64,000 bases of DNA from Haloferax denitrificans ATCC 35960. GTDB lineage: Archaea; Halobacteriota; Halobacteria; Halobacteriales; Haloferacaceae. Below, piece after piece: positions 42,318 to 50,834 of this stretch (its first letter is position 1; the number at the start of each line of letters is the position of its first letter). The stretch covers positions 248,001-312,000 of the forward strand of contig NZ_AOLP01000008.1 of assembly GCF_000337795.1 (NCBI RefSeq), read 5' to 3'. A program made the position numbers and the translations under genes. The notes under the pieces were generated by a model. It saw only the letters and a program-made list of their open reading frames with translations. It had not been told where the DNA came from and made no database searches.

Positions 42318-42725
42318 ATGGACTACGTCAAAGAAGACGATACGGTCGTCGTCAGGCTGGACCCCGGCGAACAGGTCCTCGACTCGCTCGCGACGGTTCG
42401 CGACGAGTTCGACATCGAACACGGCTTTCTCACGGGTATCGGCGCGGTCGACTCCGTCACGCTCGGCCACTACGACGTGGACGACCAGGAGTACCTCGAA
42501 GAGGAGTTCACGGGCCAGTTCGAGGTGACGAGCTTCCTCGGCAACATCGGCCCCGACAAGATTCACACGCACATTCAGGTCGGCACGCGCGAGTTCGAGA
42601 CGCTCGGCGGCCACTGTTCCGGCGCGCGCGTCTCCGGGACGTTCGAGGTCGTCATCCATCTCGGCGAGACGCCGCTGACCCACCACCTCGACGAGCGGAC
42701 CGGCCTCGACGTGTTCGACATCTGA
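42318..42725 (+). CDS. PPC-domain (DUF296) protein
   Basis: 135 aa single PPC/AF0104 domain. 'GEQVLDSLATVRDEFDIEHGF' then TGIGAV, 'LGHYD', 'EVTSFLGNIG', the metal-binding-like HTHIQVG and 'GGHCSGARVSGTFEVVIH' are the hallmark order. In plants the domain accompanies AT-hooks; in prokaryotes it is a small trimeric protein of unknown, possibly metal- or nucleotide-binding role. No AT-hook here. Isolated gene, followed by a long non-coding stretch. Confidence 0.88.
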   Translation: MDYVKEDDTVVVRLDPGEQVLDSLATVRDEFDIEHGFLTGIGAVDSVTLGHYDVDDQEYLEEEFTGQFEVTSFLGNIGPDKIHTHIQVGTREFETLGGHCSGARVSGTFEVVIHLGETPLTHHLDERTGLDVFDI

Positions 42726-43322
42726 ACTGGCCCGGCCCAGCTCGGGCCGAGCCGCACTGAGCCGAATCGAATCGGACCGAACCAAACCGGACCGAACTAA
42801 ACCGAACTGAACTGAATCGAGCGAGCCGCGGTGCGGACACTCGTTCGCTTTTTCGTGCGTCCGCTGTGGGTCGAGAGCGCCGCGCTCGTCGGCTGATGTG
42901 AGGCGATTCGGAGCAAGAAAAGGCGGTGCTGTCGGAGCGTCGGCCGGTGGTGGAGGGCCGAAGCGTGGGGGCTGGAGGGCGCGTGTCGGCGGACTGGCCG
43001 ACGCCCCGAGCGCACCGGGCGAAGGTTCCGGGGGGTCGTCCGCCGACGCGGGTTCCGCCGCGGGGACGCGACCGGGGACCGCTGGTCGCGCCGCCGTCGG
43101 CGGGTCGCAACCGCCGGTCCGTTGGAGCGCGGCCGGCGGCAACTATTCGTAGTCGGTAACCCACATTGTCGGTTCCTCGCTTACTACCGTTAGTTACGTG
43201 AGTAGCGTGAATAGCGTGTGTTTCTCGGAGTCTCGGGTGTACGGGCGCAGTATCGGTCGTCTGCGGATGAATCTCCCAATCGAATGACTTTCGACGCGGG
43301 GGGTCGTGGCCGAGAGTGACAG
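42726..43322. other. 597-bp gap: degenerate ACCGAAC repeats then very GC-rich DNA
   Basis: 42757-42823 is a run of imperfect CCGAACT/ACCGAAT units. 42890-43145 is extremely G- and C-rich, and its frames are Gly/Arg/Pro-rich without a motif. I see no gene. 43185-43225 contains short TAGCGTGAATAGCGTG-like direct repeats near the next gene. Confidence 0.5.
42757..42823. repeat. Degenerate tandem CCGAAC/ACTGAA repeat
   Basis: A 67-bp tract of 5- to 8-nt units such as ACCGAACC, AAACCGGACCGAACT and GAACTGAATCGA just after the PPC gene. Probably slippage-derived; its transcript would be weakly structured. Confidence 0.45.
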
Positions 43323-44186
43323 ATGAAACGACATCTCCGCGTTCACATCGTCCCCCTGTGGCGCGAACACGACCGCATCGTCGGCCCCATCGAGGACGAC
43401 CGGCCGGACAAGGTCTACCTCCTCGAACACGAGGACCCCGCGGTCGAGCGGCCGACCTACCACGAGGCGGTCGTCGACCGCATCGCCGACGTGGTCGGCT
43501 CCCCGCCGGACGTCGAGTACTTGGACCTCTTCGACATGTACGAGGTGATGGGCGCGATTACGACCATCGCCGACTGGCACCCCGACGACTTCGTCCGCGT
43601 CAACGTCACCGCCGGCACCAAGCGCGCGGCCGTCGGCGCGACGATGGCCTGCATGGACGAACACACCGACGCCGAACCGTACGTCGTCGACCCCGAGGTC
43701 CGGCCGCACGGCCTCGACGCGCCGGTCACGGAGGGCTTCGCGCGGGCGTCGCTCCTGACGACCTACCAAATCGACTCGCCGTCCCCCGACCAGGTCGCCG
43801 CGCTCGCCTTCATCGAGGCCCACGACACCGACGCCAAACGCGCGAAAAAGAAGACGCTCATCACCGAGGCGGCCCGCTACGGCCTCGATTTCATGCGCGG
43901 CCGCGTCGACGGCGACGCCGAGGACTACGACCCCGTCACCGGCGACTACAACGTCCTCGACAACCGCGTCACCGCGACGCTCGAACATCAGGGCTACGTC
44001 ACGGTCACCCAGCGCGGAACCCGCCGGTACCTCGAACTCACGGAGGAGGGGAGACAGACGCTCCGCGCGTTCCGCCACCGGGCCGAATCGGTCGTCTCGG
44101 ACCTCGAAGCCCGGACCGACGACCCCTCCGAGAACGTCGATTTCGCCCTCGACAACCCGGTCGACGCGCTCGTGGAGAACCGGTAG
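43323..44186 (+). CDS. HFX_2341 family transcriptional regulator (DUF6293-like)
   Basis: 287 aa. The N-terminal alpha/beta domain (about 1-165) contains 'VRVNVTAGTKRAAVGATMA', a pattern I associate with CARF-type ligand-binding folds. The C-terminal part has a winged-helix region ('KKKTLITEAARYG', 'DNRVTATLEHQGYVTVTQRGTRRYLELTEEGRQTL'). It would bind a small ligand, possibly a nucleotide, and DNA. No CRISPR or effector nuclease gene is nearby. Known widely in haloarchaea, but its target is not known to me. Confidence 0.85.
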   Translation: MKRHLRVHIVPLWREHDRIVGPIEDDRPDKVYLLEHEDPAVERPTYHEAVVDRIADVVGSPPDVEYLDLFDMYEVMGAITTIADWHPDDFVRVNVTAGTKRAAVGATMACMDEHTDAEPYVVDPEVRPHGLDAPVTEGFARASLLTTYQIDSPSPDQVAALAFIEAHDTDAKRAKKKTLITEAARYGLDFMRGRVDGDAEDYDPVTGDYNVLDNRVTATLEHQGYVTVTQRGTRRYLELTEEGRQTLRAFRHRAESVVSDLEARTDDPSENVDFALDNPVDALVENR

Positions 44187-44291
44187 GACGAGGTGCCATC
44201 CCCGCGGTTACTGCCTCCGCCGGGCCCCCTCCCTCGTCCCTGCCGCTTCGAGGGAAACTGTTAGTACGGTCGCGGCGGGACACGAACATGT

Positions 44292-45521
44292 ATGCCCTCC
44301 AACATGCACACGCGCAGAGCCGTCCTCGCGGCTGGTGGCGCGACCGCCCTCGCGTCGCTCTCTGGCTGTGTCGCCCGCGCGCTCGGTGCCCTCGACGTCG
44401 AGCGAGACTACCGCCGCGACGCGCCCGTCGGCGACGTGACGGGCGCGTGGCCGACCTACCAGCGCGACTTCGCCAACACCGGTTACACGACCGACTCCGG
44501 CCCCTCGGCGGACGCGAGCGTCGAGCGAATCGCGTCCGGCGACGCGGCGCTCGCCACCTCGGTCGCGCTCGCCGACGGGCGGGGCGTACTCGGCCACAGC
44601 GACGGCGACGGGGAAGACGGCGTCTATCGCGCTCTCGACCTCGATTCCGAGACCGCCCCCGCCGAATCCGACGACGCATGGACCGTCGATTACGCGCACG
44701 GCAAGTCCACGCCCACGCTGGCCGGCGACGCGATGTTCGTCTCGACCGCCGAGTTCGTCGCGGCCTACGACGCTCGGACCGGCGAGCGGTGCTGGCGGAC
44801 GAGTAACGGCGGGTACGGGACCCCCGCGAACGCGCCGGTGCTCGCGGCGGGGACGCTCGTCGACGGCGGCGGGTCGACCGTCTTCGGGCGCGACCCGGCG
44901 ACTGGGAAGGAGCAATGGAGCTACGACGCCGGCGAGGCGTCTCCCGGACTCGTCGCCCGCGACGGCGTCGTCTACACGCCAATCGGCGTCGACCACGAGC
45001 AGACCGGCGTCGCCGCGCTCGACGCCGCGACCGGCGAGGAGCGGTGGCGGCGCGATGACCTCCCGCAGAGCGGCGTCCCGCTCGCAGTGGGCGATTCCCA
45101 TCTCTACTACAACGCCCACCGCGGGAACGTGTTCGCCCTCGCCCTCGAAGACGGGTCGACGCAGTGGCAGGCGTCGATTCCGCTCCCGGAGAACGGTAGC
45201 CCGCGGACCGCCGTCGCGGGCGACACGCTCCACGCCCAGACTTCGCGGGGGAGCCTCGCCGCGTTCGACGCCGCCGACGGCGCGACGAAGTGGTCGCTGT
45301 CGCTCGATGCGGATACGTTCGCCCGGCCGCCGGTCGTCGCCGACGACACCCGATTCGTGGCGAGCGACGACCGACTCTACGCCGTCTCGGCGGCGTCCGG
45401 CGATGAACTGTGGTCGAAGGCGCTCGACGCCCGACCGACGGGCGGTCTATCGGTCCGCGGCTCCGAGATTTACTTCGCCGGAATGGGACGGGACCCCGGC
45501 GTGTTCCGCGTGGCGGACTGA
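44292..45521 (+). CDS. PQQ-like beta-propeller lipoprotein (1 of 5 in this window)
   Basis: 409 aa. TAT-like RRAVLAAGG (8-16) and lipobox Cys26, then repeated blade motifs such as 'YDARTGERCWR', 'RDPATGKEQWSYD', 'LDAATGEERWR' and 'FDAADGATKWS'. It is predicted to be exported and membrane-anchored. The WxxD cofactor signature of true quinoprotein dehydrogenases is not evident, so a scaffold or BamB-like role is as likely as catalysis. An in-frame ATG at 44304 (MHTRR) is an alternative start. Convergent with the ABC-2 permease gene. Confidence 0.85.
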   Translation: MPSNMHTRRAVLAAGGATALASLSGCVARALGALDVERDYRRDAPVGDVTGAWPTYQRDFANTGYTTDSGPSADASVERIASGDAALATSVALADGRGVLGHSDGDGEDGVYRALDLDSETAPAESDDAWTVDYAHGKSTPTLAGDAMFVSTAEFVAAYDARTGERCWRTSNGGYGTPANAPVLAAGTLVDGGGSTVFGRDPATGKEQWSYDAGEASPGLVARDGVVYTPIGVDHEQTGVAALDAATGEERWRRDDLPQSGVPLAVGDSHLYYNAHRGNVFALALEDGSTQWQASIPLPENGSPRTAVAGDTLHAQTSRGSLAAFDAADGATKWSLSLDADTFARPPVVADDTRFVASDDRLYAVSAASGDELWSKALDARPTGGLSVRGSEIYFAGMGRDPGVFRVAD

Positions 45522-45582
45522 CGCCCGCGAGTCGTCGTCCGTCGCGATTGCGTTCCGCCCCGACCGACGACGCCAGCCCCCG

Positions 45583-47208
45583 TCAGTCGAACGTGTACGT
45601 CCGGTACCGCCGAATCGCGTAGCGGTACGAGCCGTAGGAGACGCCGACGGTGAGGAGGAGGTACAGTCCGAGTCCGGCGGCGAGAAGCGGCGTCGGAGCG
45701 AGGTGGCCGGTGACGCCGAACCACGTGGCGACGAGGCCGATGACGGTGCCGGGGCCGACGACGAACATGAACGCCATCAGCACGAGCGTCGAGGGGACGA
45801 CCGTCGTCGCGCCCCAGAACTCGCGTTCCTCGTATATCGGGTAGGCCGCGCCGAGGCCGACCGCGAAGGCCGCCGCGGCGAGGCACATGAACACGCCGAC
45901 GAGCGCGAACGCGACCGCCGACAGCGGCGGCGTACCGAGGGCGACCGTCGCCAGCGGGAGCGCCGCCGCGACCGGAACGCCGAGAATCGCGCCGGCGAGG
46001 ACGCGTCCACGGACCAGCGTTCGCGGCGCGGTCGCGGTCAACAGCAACAGCGGGAACTGCGGGCGGTCGTCGCCGATGGGGTTGAGGCCGAACGTCGCGC
46101 CCGCGAGGTAGGTCCCGAGGCCGGCCCCGCTCGCGGCGAGTATCGGGCCGAGTCCGTCGGCCGAGGACTGGACGATGGTCGTGCCGAGCGGGCCGAGGAA
46201 GAACACCAGCATGACGAGGTGCGTGAACTTCTGGGGGTGGCGCACGCCGCGGACGAGCAGGCCCCACGCGACGTGGCCGCCTTTCGTCGCCGCGAGGGGT
46301 CTCGGCGTCGAGAAGCCTCCGTGAGACCCGTCAGCCTTCGCGCTCGCCGCCGAGCCTCGGTCGCCTCCGGTCGCGTGGTCGGTGAACCAGAGCGCGCTGG
46401 CCTGCCGGGTGGCGACGACGAGGCCGACGGGTGTGAGCGCGACGATGGCCGCGAGGGTGGCGACGGCGGGCGCCGAGAACGGTCGAGCCAGCGGCGTTCC
46501 GACGAACGCGAGCGCGAGGTAGTCGGCGAGCGGGTCGAACGTCAGCGTCGCCGCCAGCGTGTCGACCGGGAGCGAGCCGTCGGCCAGCGACCGGCCGAAC
46601 GACTGCGAGACGAGGACGAGCCCCGCCATCGCGACGAAGCCGACGACCTTGAGCGTGCGCCGGACGCCGGGCAGGCGCTCGAATCCGCGGAGCACGGCGA
46701 CGCCGGCCGCGTAGCCCCAGACGGTCGTACAGCACGCGAGCGGGGCGACGACGGCGACCGCCGTCACCAAAAGCGACGGCGCGCCGAGGCCGGCCGTGAA
46801 CGTTGCGGCGACGACAGCGAACGGGAGTCCGAACCAGAGGCCGATGCGGCCGACTTCGGCCGCGATGAGTCCGACGACGACGGCCCGCGGGTGGACCGTC
46901 GTCAGCACGAGCGACTCGTGTTCGACGCGGCCGATGCGTTCGAGCGTCCGGAACGTCGCGAGGAGGGTGAGCACCACGGGGACCGCGGTGGCGACGAGGC
47001 CGAAGAGTGGAATCTCGGTCACGGACTGCGCGCGCCGGCCGGCGACGTAGACGACCGGGAGCGAAAACAGGAGGTTGCCGCCGAAGACCAACGCGAGAAG
47101 CAGGAGGCCGACGACTCGGCGCGTCTCGGAGGCGTATCCCCGGACGCTCCGAACGAACTCGGCGCGCCCGATTCGCAGGCCGTGGCGAACGTCTCGTCGC
47201 AGGCTCAT
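45583..47208 (-). CDS. ABC-2 type exporter membrane subunit (large, about 12 helices)
   Basis: 541 aa, hydrophobic throughout, with two six-helix halves separated by a hydrophilic loop (about 295-320, Gly/Ser/Ala-rich). The first cytoplasmic segment has 'RIGRAEFVRSVRGY', resembling ABC-2 permeases. Its start overlaps the stop of the ATPase gene in an ATGA, so the two form a translationally coupled two-gene exporter. Substrate not identifiable. It contains no catalytic motif of its own. Confidence 0.85.
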   Translation of the reverse strand: MSLRRDVRHGLRIGRAEFVRSVRGYASETRRVVGLLLLALVFGGNLLFSLPVVYVAGRRAQSVTEIPLFGLVATAVPVVLTLLATFRTLERIGRVEHESLVLTTVHPRAVVVGLIAAEVGRIGLWFGLPFAVVAATFTAGLGAPSLLVTAVAVVAPLACCTTVWGYAAGVAVLRGFERLPGVRRTLKVVGFVAMAGLVLVSQSFGRSLADGSLPVDTLAATLTFDPLADYLALAFVGTPLARPFSAPAVATLAAIVALTPVGLVVATRQASALWFTDHATGGDRGSAASAKADGSHGGFSTPRPLAATKGGHVAWGLLVRGVRHPQKFTHLVMLVFFLGPLGTTIVQSSADGLGPILAASGAGLGTYLAGATFGLNPIGDDRPQFPLLLLTATAPRTLVRGRVLAGAILGVPVAAALPLATVALGTPPLSAVAFALVGVFMCLAAAAFAVGLGAAYPIYEEREFWGATTVVPSTLVLMAFMFVVGPGTVIGLVATWFGVTGHLAPTPLLAAGLGLYLLLTVGVSYGSYRYAIRRYRTYTFD

Positions 47209-47981
47209 TCGTCGGCGACACCCGTCAGTCGCGTCTCGTCGCTCGTGACCGCGAGGAACGCGTCTTCGAGCGAGCCCTCGCCGCCCGTCTGGGCGCGCGA
47301 TTTCACCTCGTCGGGCGTCCCCTCGGCGACGACGCGGCCGTCGAACAGGACGCCGACCTCGTCGGCGACGGCCTCGACCACGGGGAGGATGTGCGTCGAG
47401 AGGAAGACGGTCGACCCCGAGGCGGCCACGTCGCCGATGGACGTTCGAATCTGTCTCGCCGCGCGGGGGTCGAGCCCCGAGGTCGGCTCGTCGAGAAACA
47501 GCACGTCCGGCTCGTGGAGCACGCTCTGGATGAACGCGGTCTTCTGTTTCATCCCCTTCGAGTACGTGCCGATGCGCTTGTTCGCGTCGCCGACGAGGCC
47601 GAACCGGTCGAGCAGGTCGTCGATGCGCGCCTCGGCGGTCTCCGCCGGGATGTCCCGGAGGTCGGCGACGTAGTCGAGTTGCTCGCGGGCGCTGAACTCG
47701 TCGTACAGCGGCGGCGTCTCCGGGAGGTAGCCGACGTGCGGCGCGAGTTTTCCGCGGTCGCTCACGTCGAGTCCGCAGATGCGGACCGACCCCGAGGTGG
47801 GCTGTGAAAGCCCCGTCAGGATGCGCATCGTCGTCGTCTTTCCCGCGCCGTTCGGCCCGAGAAAGCCGTACACCGTTCCGCTCGGAATCGACAGCGAGAC
47901 GCCGTCGAGCGCGACCTCGGAGCCGTAGGACTTCCTGAGGTCGACCGCTTCAATCGCGGCGTCCGCGTTCGTGGAGGGCAT
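47205..47981 (-). CDS. ABC exporter ATP-binding protein (CcmA/ABC-2 type)
   Basis: 258 aa single nucleotide-binding domain. Walker A GPNGAGKTTT (about 40-49), Q-loop 'YLPETPPLYDEF', signature region 'YSKGMKQK' (the YSxGMxx form typical of this class), Walker B 'LFLDEPTSGLD' and the H-loop STHIL. The C-terminal 30 residues are basic and short. It powers the membrane subunit encoded immediately downstream. Drug, lipid or protein export are all possible. Confidence 0.93.
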   Translation of the reverse strand: MPSTNADAAIEAVDLRKSYGSEVALDGVSLSIPSGTVYGFLGPNGAGKTTTMRILTGLSQPTSGSVRICGLDVSDRGKLAPHVGYLPETPPLYDEFSAREQLDYVADLRDIPAETAEARIDDLLDRFGLVGDANKRIGTYSKGMKQKTAFIQSVLHEPDVLFLDEPTSGLDPRAARQIRTSIGDVAASGSTVFLSTHILPVVEAVADEVGVLFDGRVVAEGTPDEVKSRAQTGGEGSLEDAFLAVTSDETRLTGVADE

Positions 47982-48060
47982 GGGACGACCCCCGATTCAC
48001 CCCCCTGACGCCTAACGGTTGCGAATGACACGTGAGCGACAGAACCTGCGGCGACTCGGC

Positions 48061-48124
48061 CGTCGTCTCAGGGAGTCGTCGTCTCAGGGTGTCGCCGCCT
48101 CAGGGTGCCGTCGTCTCGGGATTC
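48061..48124. repeat. Four 16-bp imperfect tandem repeats over the end of the membrane-protein gene
   Basis: Units such as CGTCGTCTCAGGGAGT and CGTCGTCTCAGGGTGT start at 48061, 48077, 48093 and 48109. The stop codon of the minus-strand gene (48100-48102) lies inside the third unit. The period is not a multiple of three, so copy-number change would alter the protein end. Confidence 0.6.
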
Positions 48125-48966
48125 GCCGGACGAATCGACCGGTAGAACGCCGTCGAGTAGGCGGCGAAGAAGCCGCCGACGAGACCGCTGACGAGCACGA
48201 GTCCGACCGCGACGACGACCATGCCGACGACGCCGACCGTCGGGAGACTCGAAAACGCCGACGCGGCGGGAGCGCCGGAACCCGCCCCGGCCACCGCGGC
48301 CCCCTGATGTCGGAGCGACGGGGTGAGCAGGAGCGAGATGACGACGGCGAACGCGCCGGCGAGGACGCCGCCGAGGCCGGTGATGACCGAGTAGCCGAGG
48401 ACCGACACGATGTTGTTCCTGACGCAGGAGACGCTCCGCTTGATGCCGTCGACCGCGCCGAGGTCGTCGATGACGATGGCGTGGCCGAAGAACTGCACGA
48501 CGAACACCACGGCGAGGTAGGTGAGAGCCACGGCGAGGACGACGACGCCCAGAACCGCGAGCGCGACGGTACTCATCTCGCCGTTGCTTCCGAGGACGGC
48601 GATGCCGACGAACACCGAGGCGAAGACGCCGACGAACGACAACACGAAGTTGACGACGAGCAGGGAGAAGTACACCACGAGCAGTGAGACGTAGTGCGTC
48701 TTCCCCTCGCTGACGAACGTGCCGAGCGAGGTGCGACCGTCGATGGCCTCGTTGGCCATACCGAGAACGCCGCCGAGGAAGAACGGGACGATGAATATCG
48801 TGAGTCCGCTGAACCCCAGCGAGATGATGCTCCCGATGAACGGGCTGACCGCCTGCGCGAACACCGACGGGAGTTGAATCAGGCTGAACGCCATGGCGAC
48901 GACGAACAGTATCGGGTTCCGTCTGAGGGACCCGGCGGCTGTACCGATGGATTGGAGGGCTGACAT
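48100..48966 (-). CDS. Multi-helix membrane protein of unknown function
   Basis: 288 aa. Predicted helices at about 17-60 (two), 85-110, 115-140, 155-175, 185-215 and 235-275, with Ala/Gly/Val-rich composition. It resembles the DUF6159/DUF7847 haloarchaeal membrane proteins, but I make the family call only loosely. ATG 48966 (MSALQSIG) is preferred over an in-frame GTG at 48975. The C-terminus is encoded by a 16-bp tandem repeat. It lies alone between the exporter and a hydrolase gene, all on the minus strand. Confidence 0.75.
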   Translation of the reverse strand: MSALQSIGTAAGSLRRNPILFVVAMAFSLIQLPSVFAQAVSPFIGSIISLGFSGLTIFIVPFFLGGVLGMANEAIDGRTSLGTFVSEGKTHYVSLLVVYFSLLVVNFVLSFVGVFASVFVGIAVLGSNGEMSTVALAVLGVVVLAVALTYLAVVFVVQFFGHAIVIDDLGAVDGIKRSVSCVRNNIVSVLGYSVITGLGGVLAGAFAVVISLLLTPSLRHQGAAVAGAGSGAPAASAFSSLPTVGVVGMVVVAVGLVLVSGLVGGFFAAYSTAFYRSIRPANPETTAP

Positions 48967-49119
48967 ACTGACCACGTCTCCGCATCGAGCAAAGAATGTT
49001 TGGTTGACTGGTCGTCGCGTGTGGTCCGCGCCTCGAACCGCGAGCCGCCCGGAGACGACTGCGAAACGGCTCGTGCTTCCGCAATTGTCGTCACACGAGT
49101 ACCGGCGTGGTCGGCGTTT

Positions 49120-49938
49120 TCACGGGTGAGCGACCCGGTCACGAATGAACGAATCGACCGCGGCCGCGACGCGTTCGGGGTCGTCGCCGGGGCCGCCGTG
49201 GCCGAGCGCGTCGAACTCGACGAACCGACTGGTCGGGAGGGCGTCGTGGACGTTTCGGGCGCTCTCGCGGAGGAAATCGGGGCCGTCGGTGCCGGCCAAG
49301 ACCACGGCGGGCGCGTCCACGTCCAAGCGGGCCGGAAGCCGGTACTGCTCGACGGCGCGATTCATCCGGACGACCTCCTCGGCGAGGGCGACGCAGTCGG
49401 GCCAGACGGGCCACTCGTCGAGCCACGCGTCGAGGTCGTCGATGCCGTCGGGGTGGAGCACCTGCTCGACGTAGCGTTTGACCGCCTCGCGTCGCTCCCC
49501 CGCCTCCACGAGCGCGGCCATGCGCTCCGAGAGGTCCGCCTCGGCTCGGTACGCTTCCGGGAGCACCGCCGGTTCGTAGGCGGCGACGGCGGCCACCCGC
49601 GCGTCGGTCGCCGCTTCGAGGGCGGTGAGCGCGCCGTAGGAGTGACCGAACAGCGCCGGGTCGCGCCCGGTCGCCGCGCGAATCTCGTCGACGAGTTCAC
49701 GGACGTACTCGGCCTCGCGCTCCAGCACCGCCTCGGGGGGCGTCGTCTCGGCGTCGTCCAGACAGGTGCCGAAGCCGGGTCGCTCCGGGACGACGACCTC
49801 GTACCCATCGAAGTGCGGGACGATTGGGTCCCAGAACGCCGGTGGTGCCATCCCGCCGTGACAGCACAGAAGCGGCGTGCCGCTCCCGAATCGCTCGTCG
49901 GACAGTTCGACTCCGGGTTCGAATCGAATCGGTTGCAT
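49120..49938 (-). CDS. Alpha/beta hydrolase
   Basis: 272 aa. Oxyanion region LLCCHGG, nucleophile elbow GHSYG (Ser near residue 99), an alpha-helical lid (about 125-180), an acid Asp in 'LAGTDGPDFL' and a catalytic His in 'ALGHGGPGD'. Cytoplasmic serine hydrolase acting on an ester, lactone or peptide. Shares its upstream region (about 130 bp) with the divergent HTH regulator gene. No substrate can be inferred. Confidence 0.88.
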   Translation of the reverse strand: MQPIRFEPGVELSDERFGSGTPLLCCHGGMAPPAFWDPIVPHFDGYEVVVPERPGFGTCLDDAETTPPEAVLEREAEYVRELVDEIRAATGRDPALFGHSYGALTALEAATDARVAAVAAYEPAVLPEAYRAEADLSERMAALVEAGERREAVKRYVEQVLHPDGIDDLDAWLDEWPVWPDCVALAEEVVRMNRAVEQYRLPARLDVDAPAVVLAGTDGPDFLRESARNVHDALPTSRFVEFDALGHGGPGDDPERVAAAVDSFIRDRVAHP

Positions 49939-50070
49939 CGCACTCTCGCTTGTCGCCGGCGGCGGCTAAGTCGCACTCTCAGCCGTGCGGCCGTTTACAT
50001 GGGGGCGGAAGACGGCGACTGTCTCGGCCGCTCCGACACGCCCTTGACCGACCGCCGAGAGGGCGGACGT

Positions 50071-50757
50071 ATGGGGCTCATCGCCGAGTTCGACATCGAC
50101 TGCGACGCGCTCCCGCTGACCGGGGTCGCGGCGGCGGTCCCGGAGGCGACGCTCGCGCTGGAACTCCAGTACAACCACGGCGAGCGGCCGATGTTCGTCG
50201 TCACGGTCACGGGGGGTTCGACGCGGGCGCTCGAACGCGCCATGGACGACGCCTCAGACGTGGCCGACTGGACCCGAATCGGCGAGTCGGGCGAGACGCG
50301 CCGGTATCAGGCCGTCCCGGGGTTGAGCTTCGAAGAACAGCTCGGGGACAGCCTCGACGACCTCGCCGGATTGGAGGCCCTCGCCACCGCCGACGCCATC
50401 ATCGAGCGCATCGAGGTCCGACCGGCGGGCTGGCGACAGACCGGCTGGTTCGCGGACCGCGACGCGTTCGGGCGGTTCGCGTCGTTCTGGCGGCGGAACG
50501 CCGGCTTCGACCTCCGACGCCTCGCCCGCGACGGCGACCCCGAACCGCCGGGCGAGGGACTCACTGACCGGCAGGACGAGGCGCTCCGGACGGCGTACGA
50601 ACTGGGCTACTTCGACATCCCCCGCGGGGCCACCCTGCGGGAGGTCGCCGACGAACTCGGCATCACCGCCTCCTCGGCCTCCGAGCGACTCCGGCGCGCG
50701 CAGACCCGGCTCATCGCCGAGACGGTGGCGACGACGTGGCCGCCGCTTCCGAACTGA
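50071..50757 (+). CDS. Bacterio-opsin-activator-type HTH regulator (HTH_10)
   Basis: 228 aa. The N-terminal domain (1-150) resembles the bacterioopsin activator sensor region common in haloarchaea. The C-terminal HTH_10 reads 'LTDRQDEALRTAYELGYFDIPR' followed by 'GATLREVADELGITASSASERLRRAQTRL'. ATG 50071 is preferred because the sensor domain starts there, whereas the longer frame runs antisense through the hydrolase gene. Divergent from the alpha/beta hydrolase, which it may regulate. Confidence 0.87.
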   Translation: MGLIAEFDIDCDALPLTGVAAAVPEATLALELQYNHGERPMFVVTVTGGSTRALERAMDDASDVADWTRIGESGETRRYQAVPGLSFEEQLGDSLDDLAGLEALATADAIIERIEVRPAGWRQTGWFADRDAFGRFASFWRRNAGFDLRRLARDGDPEPPGEGLTDRQDEALRTAYELGYFDIPRGATLREVADELGITASSASERLRRAQTRLIAETVATTWPPLPN

Positions 50758-50834
50758 AGAACAACGAGCCGACGGCCCGACCACCAGACGAGCCGGCGGC
50801 CCGACCAGTCGAGTGACGGCCGGCGACGGACGCC

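Noticed and set aside
45055-47673. 872-codon plus-strand frame over the ABC exporter genes
   Set aside because: Highly Arg/Glu-rich, low complexity, antisense to a clear ATPase and membrane protein.
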